Source of the DNA: Phoronis australis
Lineage: Eukaryota; Phoronida; Phoronidae
Assembly: GCA_002633005.1 (NCBI GenBank)
Contig: NMRA01000572.1
Coordinates: 199,817-252,966 of the forward strand
Length of the DNA stretch: 53,150 bases
Reading direction: 5' to 3'
Part shown: positions 1-11,800 of the stretch, piece after piece
Layout of the letters: every line of letters starts with the position of its first letter
Position numbering within the stretch: the first letter of the stretch is position 1
Made by a program: the position numbers and the translations under genes
Notes under the pieces: model-generated
What the model was told of the DNA's origin: nothing
What the model saw: only the letters and a program-made list of their open reading frames with translations
Databases searched by the model: none

Positions 1-311
1 GGGCAGACTACACCACTACAGGGCAGACTGCACCACTACAGGGCAGACTGCACCACTACAGGGCTGACTGCACCACTACAGGGCAGACTGCATCACTAGA
101 GGGCAGACTGCACCACTAGAGGACAGACTGCACCACTACTGGGCAGACTACACCACTACAGGGCAGACTGCACCACTACAGGGCAGACTACACCACTACA
201 GGGCAGACTACACCACTACAGGACAGACTGCATCAATAGAGGGCAGACTGCACCACTACAGGCCAGACTGCATCACTAGAGGGCAGACTGCATCACTACA
301 GGGCAGACTGC
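1..311. repeat. 20-bp minisatellite, about 15 copies
   Basis: The unit is gggcagactgcaccactaca, repeated head to tail with scattered substitutions. It runs off the left edge, so the full array is longer than seen here. Confidence 0.95.
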
Positions 312-1433
312 TGTGAACTTAGGCAAAGCGAGATTTGAGCATCTGTGGTTTGCTGATCTGCTTTTCATGACAATGGCGATGAAAGAATTGGTGGCCCACG
401 GTTTAAGCCGAAGGATTGTACCAAATCCCGCAGCTAATAGGGCACCCGGCCGAAGACAAAATTAAAGATGGGGGCAATAGTAGTGGCCGGAGAAAATAGT
501 GGCGACGGGAGGAAGGGGAGACGCTTATGACTACAGGGGCTATTAGGGAGACCAGAGGATAATGCGCCGGGGAACAAAACAGTTGGCAACAAGGAGAGAA
601 TAGTGGCAGGGCAAAAATGGTGGCGAACCGAGGGCAAATGATATGTGCCTCCGGTAATTTGCATTTACCTTCCTACATGCCTGGAAACATAACATATTTG
701 CTGACAAACTCCTCTTTACATTGTCGTATGTCGTAAAACTCTTTGACTTTTAACTCCAACCAGTGATGGTTTACGTTTTCATAAACGTTCACAGAAAATA
801 TTACAATATTACATTGCATTACAGTACCTCAGTAGCACTGCTGCTATATACTCTCCTGGAAATTTTGAGCAGCACAAAACCCCGTCTACCCCCTGTAGTG
901 ATGCAGCCGCAAGCCACCTCTACCCCCTCACTACTATCTGCGCCATCCTTCTGCGGTTTCCGCATGAATTACTACTGTCTGCTTTGCGCCTTTATAATGC
1001 TATCAATGTCTTTCAAACAAGAATTGCGTTTATAAAAAACCTAAGGAGAATGAAAATGATTTAATTCAAGATGTCTAGTAAGTTACCGCAGACATCAGTG
1101 CGCACATCTGTAGTACCATCAATTTTTAGAACATACTCATAGGTGCGTGGCAGTGAGACAAAATGGCAGGTGAATCTGCGTTTCAGAAAAGTTTGTTAGC
1201 ACTTATGTCTTAGTGCAGTTCTGTGTGTGAATAGAGTGTAGACACATGGGCGGCACAGCACTGAAATAAGTGAGGGCCATTGGCCCCCAGCCCCCCATGA
1301 TGCACTGCCAACGAGACAGTGTAAACACTTCGTTTACAAACATACCACAATAGATGTTAAGTAGTTAGAATTGTGTTTGTGAGCATCGTACCATAGACGT
1401 TCTATGACTACAGCGTGCTAATAGCAGATAAGT
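312..1433. other. No recognisable gene or element
   Basis: Only short open frames without splice signals or family resemblance. Nothing in this stretch can be supported as a gene. Confidence 0.5.
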
Positions 1434-1720
1434 TGTGACAGCTTGTCACACCATGATCATGACTGTTTAGTCATGATCATGGTGTGACAGATTGTCATAC
1501 CGTGATCATGACTGTTTAGTCATGATCATGGTGTGACAGATTGTCATACCGTGATCATGACTGTTTAGTCATGATCATGGTGTGACAGATTGTCATACCG
1601 TGATCATGACTGTTTAGTCATGATCATGGTGTGACAGCTTGTCATACCATGATCATGACTGTTTAGTCATGATCATGGTGTGACAGCTTGTCACACCATG
1701 ATCATGACTGTTTAGTCATG
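1434..1720. repeat. Array of six 49-bp units, each a near-perfect hairpin
   Basis: Each unit is two 21-base complementary arms around the four-base loop GTTT, plus a 3-base spacer. The inner arm is CATGATCATGACT on the left and AGTCATGATCATG on the right. The GACTGTTTAG centres fall at 1461, 1510, 1559, 1608, 1657 and 1706, an exact 49-base step. Variation is confined mainly to one or two outer-arm positions and the spacer. The last unit is cut short at 1720. Confidence 0.93.
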
Positions 1721-2819
1721 AGGAGACGATTAAAATGGGGCCGAGTTGCACAAACAAAATGATCAATTGTTGCGCTTCATCTGAGGAAACGGTAGCAATT
1801 CTGAAAAAAGCGCTCTATTCCAACACGACTGATTACAAAGTTGATGAATACATACATAAAACGTACCGAAAGTGGCATACATGAAGTAATATCCCATGAG
1901 ACATTATTACGCGTATCGACCGAGACGGAATGTATTTATCCCATACGCTTCGAATTCTTAAGTTTCTTTCATTTTTTCAGCAGATTTTTTAAATACTTTA
2001 CTCAGACTGTTCACGTGGCAGATCACATCCTATATGTATGTACTTGCGCGTTAGGTTGCAAGTTTTCTCTCGCAAAAGAAACAGTTTTAAATGTGACGAT
2101 TTATTACTTGAAAAGTGATAACAGAGATGAAAACAATGGTAACTGTGCATTGAACTTGTAACATTTCCTGAAAATAGTTAAATAACAACATTTGATATTG
2201 TAGTTACCGAGGAATCATCGCCCAAGTTGCATATGATAAAATATTTAGCAAATGAAAACTGAGACAGAACTGACATATAATTAACAGTCCTGTTCCAGAT
2301 GTTACGACTGAGACCTGATTGTATGTTGAGCGTTATATACACTGCTATAATTGTATTACTTTAAACTATTTTCAGAAAGTTTGGTGATAGAACCGCCTAA
2401 CGACGTTGAGTCGACATTGACCTACCTTTTGAACTTTCCATGTCAGAGGTCACTGTTGAAGTCACTGTTGAAGTAGTGTGAGAGGTGAATACGGAAAACT
2501 TTATTCAATGGCTATATTTCCCTCGACAGATTCAATGTGTATGGGATAAAACGGAATGATACGCATGCTTACTTTCTAATATAACAAGTTAATGAATAAG
2601 TAACACTATAAATCCCCAGTTTCTCGCTGTAACAGTTGCATTTCTCTGCCGCTTTTTTGGTCGTGACCTATTAGACCTGGTCCAGGCGGCAGCGTAAACA
2701 ACACAATGGGCTGCACTGCAAGTGACACCTATCGGAAGTCAGTGGTACTAAAACTTTGGCGACCTTAGGTGGCGAGCTGAGATTTTAACATCGGACACTG
2801 GACAGCTTCAAAAGCTTAC
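1721..2819. other. AT-rich stretch with weak exon candidates only
   Basis: No family was recognised. On the minus strand two places could hold exons of the GTSF1-like gene: a segment of about 100 bases ending near 2568-2665 that is open in phase 0 after an AG at a weak acceptor, and a segment with a good GTAGGT donor whose exon would end at 2426. On the plus strand an ATG at 1735 opens a 49-codon frame. None has enough support to call. Confidence 0.35.
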
Positions 2820-2878
2820 CTGTTTCAACTTTTTCTGAACCTTCCTCCTTTCCTTTTTTAACTCCTCCGCACAAGAGT
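2820..2878 (-). CDS. GTSF1: GTSF1-like exon 11: Lys/Glu-rich coiled-coil-like segment
   Basis: The exon is 59 nt, phase 1 in and phase 0 out, encoding [19 protein letters not shown], which could form a charged helix. The acceptor is TTTTATTTCAG and the donor GTAAGC. The next exon was not identified: reading into the intron stops after three codons (VSF, then stop). The gene therefore ends in the last 2.8 kb or beyond the window. Confidence 0.78.
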
Positions 2879-5800
2879 CTGAAATAAAAAGCATAAATCA
2901 CATTTTGACAACACAAAGCACAATGACAAAAGCTGACACAAATGATGAATGCAAAGTTAGGCAAAAATAGTTTGGAAATGTCAACAAATTTCAAACACAG
3001 TCTCTCACTACAGAGAGGCCAGATCCTTGTTGATCTTCAAGTGTCCATCAACTACATCATCATCACCTTTCAACCTCAATTACATAAGATTGCACGTTAC
3101 ACAATTACACTAAATTCAAATTAAATTTCCAAAAGAAAAGAAACAGGTGATAATGTTCAATGACATGAAAAGCTCAGAAGTGAACTTCAGCACTGGGATG
3201 CATAAAACTTCAAAACTTATCCGCTCGATAAGTCTGATGATTGCAGGACGTCAAAGTCATTGTTCAGCTACAGCGATGTGATTGGCAACATACAGTTACC
3301 CAGTGAGATACTGTTACCCAGTGAGATACTGTTACCCAGTGAGATACTGTTACCCAGTGAGATACTGTTACCCAGTGAGATACTGTTACCCAGTGAGATA
3401 CTGTTACCCAGTGAGATACTGTTACCCAGTGAGATACTGTTACCCAGTGATTACGAGCATCCCACTAACACACACAACTGATCATTTGCTTGGGGGTTTA
3501 TCAAAAATGCCATTTGTTTAACTGATAGCACCAACAGGACTAAAGTTACCCTGACATGTGTTTGTTTAACTTATAGTACTCACAAGACTACACTTACCCT
3601 GACTTGTGTTTGTTTAACTGACAGATCCCACACGACTGTACTTATCCTGATTTGTGTTTGTGTAACTTATAGTACCCCCCCTCCCCCGCTACCACCAGGA
3701 CTATACTTACCCAAACTTATGTTTGATAACAGATAGTACCTACAGGACTTACCCAAACCTCTGTTACTGTCTGAGGCTTCATCTGTTTTATCTGAAAAAA
3801 CAGAAAAGAGGCTCATAAAACTCGTGACTTATCAAGTTATAACACATAAAGCTGAAGGGTGGTGAAACATACACGTGTACATTCATCTGCAATAAAAAAA
3901 ACACCAAGGCAAGCTTGCAAGTCTCTTAAAACAAAAAACAAAACACGTGAGAGTAAAATATTTACTGTTGATTTGATACAGGCAATCTACATGCACAACT
4001 TTCAGTCCTTTAATCAGCCAAATAATCCCCAGATCCATCGTCATGGTAACATTTCTGGTTGATTATCACCAAATTCAAAAAACACAAATGCAATGCAATT
4101 AAGAAAAACAAGCCTTCTATTGGCCAAAAAATGTACTTAAATTAGTCAAAACTAGGGTAACCAAACAAAAAGATTAGACTTTAGACTTTAGAATTAAGTT
4201 GTCAGCCGCCAGAGCCTAAAGGCTTAAGCATAAATAATGATTCCATGACAAAACAACCAGTACAATATGTTGAACAAAAATTGTCAAAAATGTAAATTAG
4301 GTGAGCTCTTTTGGACAATACTCTCACCATGGCCACTACCTTGGGTTCAATTTTGACAAAAAGCAAACAACACAAGTGAGCCAATGATATCTTTACTCCT
4401 AATTAATCGGAAAAAAAGTAACATGTATCACAATGAACAAAATGAAATTTAAAGAATTTCTCAACAATTAAGGTAAAATTATCACTCAGTCCAATTGCAC
4501 ACAACACACACTCCACACAACACAAACCCCACACAACACACACTCCACACAACACACAGCTCACGAATAGCAATTTGCGCATCTAACCTTTTTCATCACT
4601 GCCAACAGGAAGTGGACTGAAGCCAGGTGGACACGATGCCTTAACGTTGATCGAGTTGCCATTCATCATTGGAATGACAAAAGATGGCCCAGCTTGTTGC
4701 TGGTCTACAAATGAAAGGGAACCAGTAGATAGTGACTTGCAAACCTCCACACATTTTCCATACTTGGCCAGAAGTCCAAGTATTTGAAGGAGAATAGTTT
4801 GGCTACGTTTGGCAAAGAGAATAGTACGGGTAAAGGGGGTACCATGGTTAACATTCAAACTAAAGTAAAAGTTTCATTGTGCGTCAAAAGTTTCAGCACG
4901 CATCAAAAGTTTCAGCATGCATCAAAACAGATCATGATCTTTGATACAGGCACAAAAAATACCCACAGATGCACATTCTAGCTTTCTCCAACAATAATCG
5001 ATGATCAGATTTAAATCGATGATCAGATTTTTCCAAAGACCCCGATAAAAATTGTTTGTAATTATTGTTAGAGAATGCAAGGTAACACAGCTAAGGGGAT
5101 ATTTTGTACACAGATCAAAGATCATGATTAGTTTTGATGAACAAAATTAAAGATTATTAGTTTGATTCGAATTATTAGTCAGTGATTTATTGACTCAGCA
5201 AACGAGTTTGTGGGATTGTGTACAGCGGATTTTTCTGTACATTCAACTGAGCTCAATAAGGTTATTAAGTGCAGACTATCACCACGTCTAATGCCCTCAG
5301 CGTGGGTATGACCCGCATCCCCCATACACAGGTGAAACATGACAATGAGTAAAATCTACCTTACCTTGTATGACTGTTCCCCTTCCTAATCCTGGAGGTG
5401 GCTTCATGCTGAAGACAATAGGCTGTGCCACTTGGGTTAAGGAGTCTACAAACAAAGGATGCAGGTCAAGTATTAATATAAAAGTTCATAGAAGCACCTA
5501 CATTCATGTTCATCAATTCAGTAACCTCATTTTCTCATTTTTATGGACCTGCTTCATAATCATTACCTGATACAAACAAAACGATTGGCTACCCATCATA
5601 GATCTGCTACAACTCTCATAATGATTTCTTGATACAAAGACAACAATTGGCTACACATCATAAAGTCAGGGCTTGGAATGACCAATGACAAAAAATGCGG
5701 AAACTTTTACGGCCCAAATAATGCGCGCTACCCAGCCTTGAAATGGTCGACCTTTCCCCCGCGACATGGAGGACTAAAAAAAAAACGTTACCACCATTAG

Positions 5801-8800
5801 TAGCATGCGTCTGCGTCCTTTTAGGTCGCCCGTCGACACCCAATCCACACATTTTGGCTGCAGAGCCCCAGTATTTGTCGCCGCGGTTTACAGTAACACG
5901 AGACGCCATTGAAAATCCCACCACGCTATCCCAGATACCCCGGCAATGTTGACAATTTACGTTCCTCCAAAACATAAAGAGCAACTTCCGCTTTTCGAGG
6001 TGAACGTCGTCTGCAACGCCGCGGTAAGAAAGGAATTTGCCACGGAAATTTTATATCAAATCTGATTTTTTTACGCGGAAATATTATAAAATGCGCGGAA
6101 AGAACATTTGAAAAAAGCGGAAATCCGCGTTTCCGCGGAAAATTCCAAGCCCTGTAAAGTACACTTAAACTGCATTACAATGTGCTTGGGTTACATTTTA
6201 TTCCACCTAATCAAGGCAAACTGTACAACATACAATCATGATGATGTAGTTACAGCAATCGCAGTTACAACAAATGATTTAGAAAAATCTTGGGAGGGTT
6301 TGTTGTAATATGGTTCAACTGCATTTGAAAATTAAATGACAGCAACTTGCTTAACAAGAAAAAACCTTATCAAAACACTACTGCATTATCAGACATAAAT
6401 CATCAGAATTTGGATTTACCTGTGAGGTTGTATAGACTTCCTCGTCCGCGCCCCAGTCCATTGAGCAAAACACTCTCCTCCTGGCCAACAGGCCTTCCAC
6501 CATATCCATTCTGAAAGGAAGTGAACAACAATGATTGTGATTCTTGAGTCGGCACGTTGTGGTGAGCTGTCTCTTTAAAGTCACACCTAGCGCCATCTTT
6601 GGTGAGAGGCAATATGACCCAGTGGGATAAGTGTCTGCACCCTTTACTCGAGGTTGTGGGTTAGAGTCCCACTGGGGCACACTGCTACACCCTTGAATCA
6701 GGTTGTGGGTTAGAGTCCCACTGGGGCACACTGCTACCCCCTTGAATCAGGTTGTGGGTTAGAGTCCCACTGGGGCACACTGCTACACCCTTGAATCAGG
6801 TTTCTACCTCCTCAGCTCGGTTTCAACTATATATCAATAAAGCATAAAAATTGTTCCAGGTGATAAGTGCATTGGGCCCACATGTGTGGCCTGCACACGT
6901 CTGGTACAACGTGTATCAGACCACCTGCAATTATTTCTTTTTCATGTTTGGGGTGGAATCCTTCATTTCGGTTTTTGAAGTAACCAATCCTAATAACACT
7001 TACAATCATGGACTGAATGGAGTTCATCAATTGCTTCAAGAAGATTCACCACTGCTCAGTTTATTCATTCTAGTTCAAAGTTTGCGATTTCACTAATTAA
7101 CACTGCATGGGACAGGTTGACCCAATTGGTGGCTAACTTGTATACAGCCATTTTGTCATAATACCAATAACCAAGACTTAGATTAAAATTTCGTTTCTGT
7201 TTTGACCTTTATTAGTCCACTGTATGTTCTGTTACTTGAACTTATTGTCTGTGTCATCTAAACTCAGAACACGCTTTAGTCAATGTTACCATTGAAAGCA
7301 AAACAAATTACGTATTAACTGACCCTCCACCTTATTGTCCATGGCCCTAGATCTGCTGAACAGGACGGACCTTCTGAAGGGGAGGACAAAATAGGAATGG
7401 AAGAGAAATAGAAAGTTGCAGCATTTTGTGGATGTTCTGCTCATCTTCATCTGAAGGTCCCTCTTTCTTATTTCTAGTCTTTCCTTCCCATATTTGGGTA
7501 CATCCGTCCCATTTTTGGGTCAGTCCGTCCCATTTTTGGGTACAACCTTCCCATTTTTGGGTCTGTCCTTCCCATTTCTGGGTCCGTCCGTCCCATTTTT
7601 GGGTTCGCCCGTCCCATTTTTGGGACTGTCCTTTGGGCAAACTACAACACTAGAAGAACTCGCCTTCATTTTAAAAGTAACAAATTATACGCATGGTTAT
7701 ATACAAATGTGAAGATTAGGCACAGTGTAATGCAACAAGATCCACCAATAATCACACACACGCACACACACACGCACACGCACACACACACACACAAATA
7801 CCCATCACAGTCATTTCACTTTAAAATGATATTACATTGAACAGAAATATAATTTGTTTAAGTATATTTCACAGTGCCAACTGCCCGTTTTGCATCCCTA
7901 ATCTCATATTTTTCTGAGTGAGATAGCTTCAGGTCCAAGGCTACAAAGTTTCAGTTAACAGACTTTTAATACAGCTCAAGACAATAATAGTTCGATAACC
8001 TGGACATGTCACTATGTACTTACTAACGGTCATATGATGCTGTTCACAAGTAACTGATATATATACTCAAGTCACTAAGTGCTTACTCACCATCACATGT
8101 TGTTGTTCAGAACTGAAATTGGCTGCAATTCTGGGTCTACTAGGTCCACCTGAAACAACAACACAAGGACCAATCCAAAACAGCATGATGGAGCCAAACA
8201 AGTCACATGTTTAATGACCTCAAAGACATATAAATGAATACATCGAGTAGAAGTAAAATTCCAAAATGTACCGGTCAGGCTAGAATAATGAATGAATCAA
8301 AACAACCAGAGCCAGTCAGGAGTCCATATCAATGAAAACAACCAGAGCCAGTCAGGAGTCCATATCAATCAAAACAATCAGAGCCAGTCAGGAGTCCATA
8401 TCAATCAAAACAATCAGAGCCAGTCAGGAGTCCATATCAATCAAAACAATCAGAGCCACTCAGGAGTCCATATCAACAGTTTCCTAATGCATATGTGCCT
8501 CAATATTCTATTGCCAAGATTTGTTACTTAGTTATTCCTTGGAAACCAAATTGGAAAATCAAACAGAAAATAGCATTGAACCACTGATCAGAGAATTAAA
8601 ACCAATATACAGACTGGTTCGTTGGAGGGCACCACTGAGCTGTCATACTTACCATCATTCTGTTGTTGGTTCACCACCGTGTGACCATGTCCATGGTCAT
8701 GTGGTTCACCAGATGGGCTCCCTCGCCCAGCTCCATCCTCTGCCGAAAGGTGTCGCCCATGGCCAACACTGCTGCTGTCTCCCTGGGTCACGGGTCGGCC

Positions 8801-11800
8801 ACGCCCAATCCCAGCCATGCTGAGGCTGTAGGCAAATACTTGCGGCTCCATGGCATTCTGAGAAGGCGGCATCGCATTGCCAGCGGCGACAGGTGCCGTG
8901 CGCGGCAGACGCAGGCCAGTGACTGTCCTTGGAGCTCTGTCCGCAGCAGCTGAAGGTGCAGCAGTAGACTCTTCGTCCAAGTCAGGTCTGTAAATGGTTT
9001 AAAAATTACTGTACGAGTCCAAGGTTTCGTCCACCATCTTGCAATGAAGTAGAGCAAACAAACCAAATCGTGTACATTTCCCATGCATGTGGATGGGAGA
9101 ATAAGACCTGCTTAAACTTAGATTTTCAAAAGATCAACTAGATTGTCAAAAGGTTTATATTATGCCATTCCAAAAATATCTAGCAACATTACAAATTCCT
9201 TTTTTCTTCCTGAGAACCACCTGGAGTGCATTTAAAAATACTAATGAATTTTACTTGAGTAATTTGCAAGGCAAACAGGGTGTCCACTAACACAAGGCCT
9301 TGAAAAAATAGGAAAATATGAAATTGTAAGTAATAAATAAGAAAAACAATCAGGGCTATTCCAGCAAAATCTGTATGGGAGGGGGGGGGGGGCACTTTTA
9401 TTTCGTACCCACCGCCCATATTTTTCATTTATTTCTCCAACCCATGACCCATAATTTTTTAATTATTTTTAATAGGTTAAAATATAAAATCCAACACTTG
9501 CAAACAAATTGCCTCCAGGAGGACCTGTTAAGAACTTAGATGACTGACAGACAAGAACTAGTTGTTTTGTCCAATATTGTCAAAAACTAAAGTAGCCTGT
9601 GAGCAATACTTTTGGCAGCCACCAGGTGTCTCTGTTCACCTTGCGTCTATATTTTCAATGAACATTTTTTCATTTATAAGGATCTATGAATTTCAAACTG
9701 TTTCCACGAACTCTTTTATACTTCTATGTCAAGTGAATATTGGAACTTGTTTATCTTACTCCTCATACTTTTTATTTAAAAATCATCAATTTTCTTATAG
9801 GTGTTAACACCAGTTTAGTGTTGCATAACTTTTCAATTCAATAGGACTGCAGACAAACAGTTGGCTCAAATAAAGTTGCCCATGACTTGATTAATGGCTT
9901 AGTGAACATATTGCACTCTGTTCACAGGCAATATGGGCTTTTTTGTATTGGGATAAGTTAGGATATATGCCAGTTGCAACCTGTCAACATCAACAGGTCA
10001 AAAAATACCACCCATTTTTAATGCATCACTTCTTACAGGAACGACCACCCATAATTTGATTTTTTTTTCTGAAGACCACCACCCTACTGCAGGCCCCCCC
10101 TCCCACACAGATTTTACTGGAACAGCCCTCACGACAAAATAGGAGTAACTTTATGTTGTTGTCTCAGCACAAAACACAAAAACAAAACAACTATATTTTA
10201 CATATCAGTTCACATATGGAACACTTAGACAGTTTGTAAGTTACAGTTGACAAATAGATATTCTCAGTGAAACTGGGCACACAGTCTATGCTTTCTTAGA
10301 TTTCTTTGCAGAGACTGGTTCACTGAACATAGCTTTTTAAAGGAGCTTTATGTGTTTTGCTTTAAAGATGCTTTCGTTTTTCACGGATTTTGTCAATGCT
10401 CAGTTCACCACATTTTGCTATTGCAAAGTCGAGCATCATGGATGCAATGGTCACTGTCTGATTGGACACAGCTGATGACCTAAACAGTGCTTCTCGGAGT
10501 TATGCATTAGCCTCTGACATGAGCTCATCCACTGCCTTCAACTCTTCAAAGATATTTTCTTCTTCATTAGCGAGATCGTCTTCTGATTCAAAAAGTTTTT
10601 TTTTCACGTTTCAACTTTTCCTGCTGTTTCTGTCGCATCTCCAACTTTACACGCTTGTGCTTCTTGCTGTAATTGCTAATGTTCTTGTCTCTCTTCTTCT
10701 TGAATGTGCAGATTTGTAGGACATCTGAGTCCCTTCGTCAATGGAATTGTCTAAGGCTTGCCGTCCACAGGATCATAAAACCAAACAGCTTCCTTCACAG
10801 CACGGAGGCTTACCATGGTTACTTCACTCACACAAATCTTTAGAAAGCATGTGAAAATTAATAGACAGACTTCTATCTGACTCGGCACTAGTTTGTGCAA
10901 GGACGAGGTCAGCTTTCACTATTGATGGGAGCACTTCATATCTACCTCTTCCGTCCACACCACTCAGTGAAAAAACACCGTTCCAGAAATCTTCAACTTC
11001 AGCACAGGAAACTAACGGTGGCACATCTCCATCACACTGATACATTTTCCATTCATCAACCACCCAAGACATGTCCGCAGTTGGTTGCACCTTCCGTCAC
11101 ACTGATACATTTTCCATTCATCAAACACCCAAGACATGTCTGCAGTTGGTTGCACCGTCCTAACCACTGACCTTGGATAGCCGCCACAGAGCTCTTGCTT
11201 TCCCGTTTCAGAGGACTCAGCAGTGTGTTGTGAAGTGGCAAGCGGCTCTGTAAGTACTGTATTGAAACAATGGAGAAATAGCGGCTCTGTAAGTACTGTA
11301 TTGAAACAATGGAGAAAGAGCGCATATAAGACCAACTTGCTCATCTCAGGCTTACGCTTCGGTACTCTACCCAATGACCAGTTCCTTGTCTGTTTATCAC
11401 TTTAATTAACTTAAGTTTCATCCTTATTAAAATACTTACAATTATTCCAAGTAGTTTCACCACCATGAAGTGCTGTCTGCACATGTATAGCAATGTGCAT
11501 GAGAGGTGGGAGGTTTAGTCGCATAGGTAATTGCTCTTTGTACCTTCGATTTTCAAGAGTGTACAAACACAACTAGACCCCCCCCCAGTTGTAATGTGTT
11601 TGAAGCTCAAAGAAACAAGTTCACTTAACCCTGCAGCATCAATTATTTAAGCCCAACACTTAAATGAACTAAATGTCAGCTATGAGAAACAACGGTTTAT
11701 TGTTGGCCTTTTACTTACTCACCATCCGTGAAAAATAAGAAAAATAGGAATTTCACTTTCACAGAAAAGTAGGAATAGAAAAAATAAGAAACTCGACAAC

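Noticed and set aside
434-664. Minus-strand 76-codon frame
   Set aside because: No family resemblance, splice sites or codon bias; likely chance.
1434-1720. Possible CRISPR array
   Set aside because: Repeats abut with only 3-base spacers and no variable spacers, and the context is animal DNA.
3260-3521. Frames encoding repeats such as LPSEIL or YPVRYC
   Set aside because: Product of the 18-bp minisatellite.
7347-7640. Minus-strand frame with a WDGRTQK-type repeat and a short terminal exon candidate (KVRPVQQI, stop)
   Set aside because: The repeat is the 21-bp minisatellite. The short exon could end an isoform after exon 6 of the GTSF1-like gene, but exon 6 joins exon 7 in phase and the downstream exons are consistent.
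8292-8531. Plus-strand frame [10 protein letters not shown] repeated
   Set aside because: Product of the 36-bp minisatellite.
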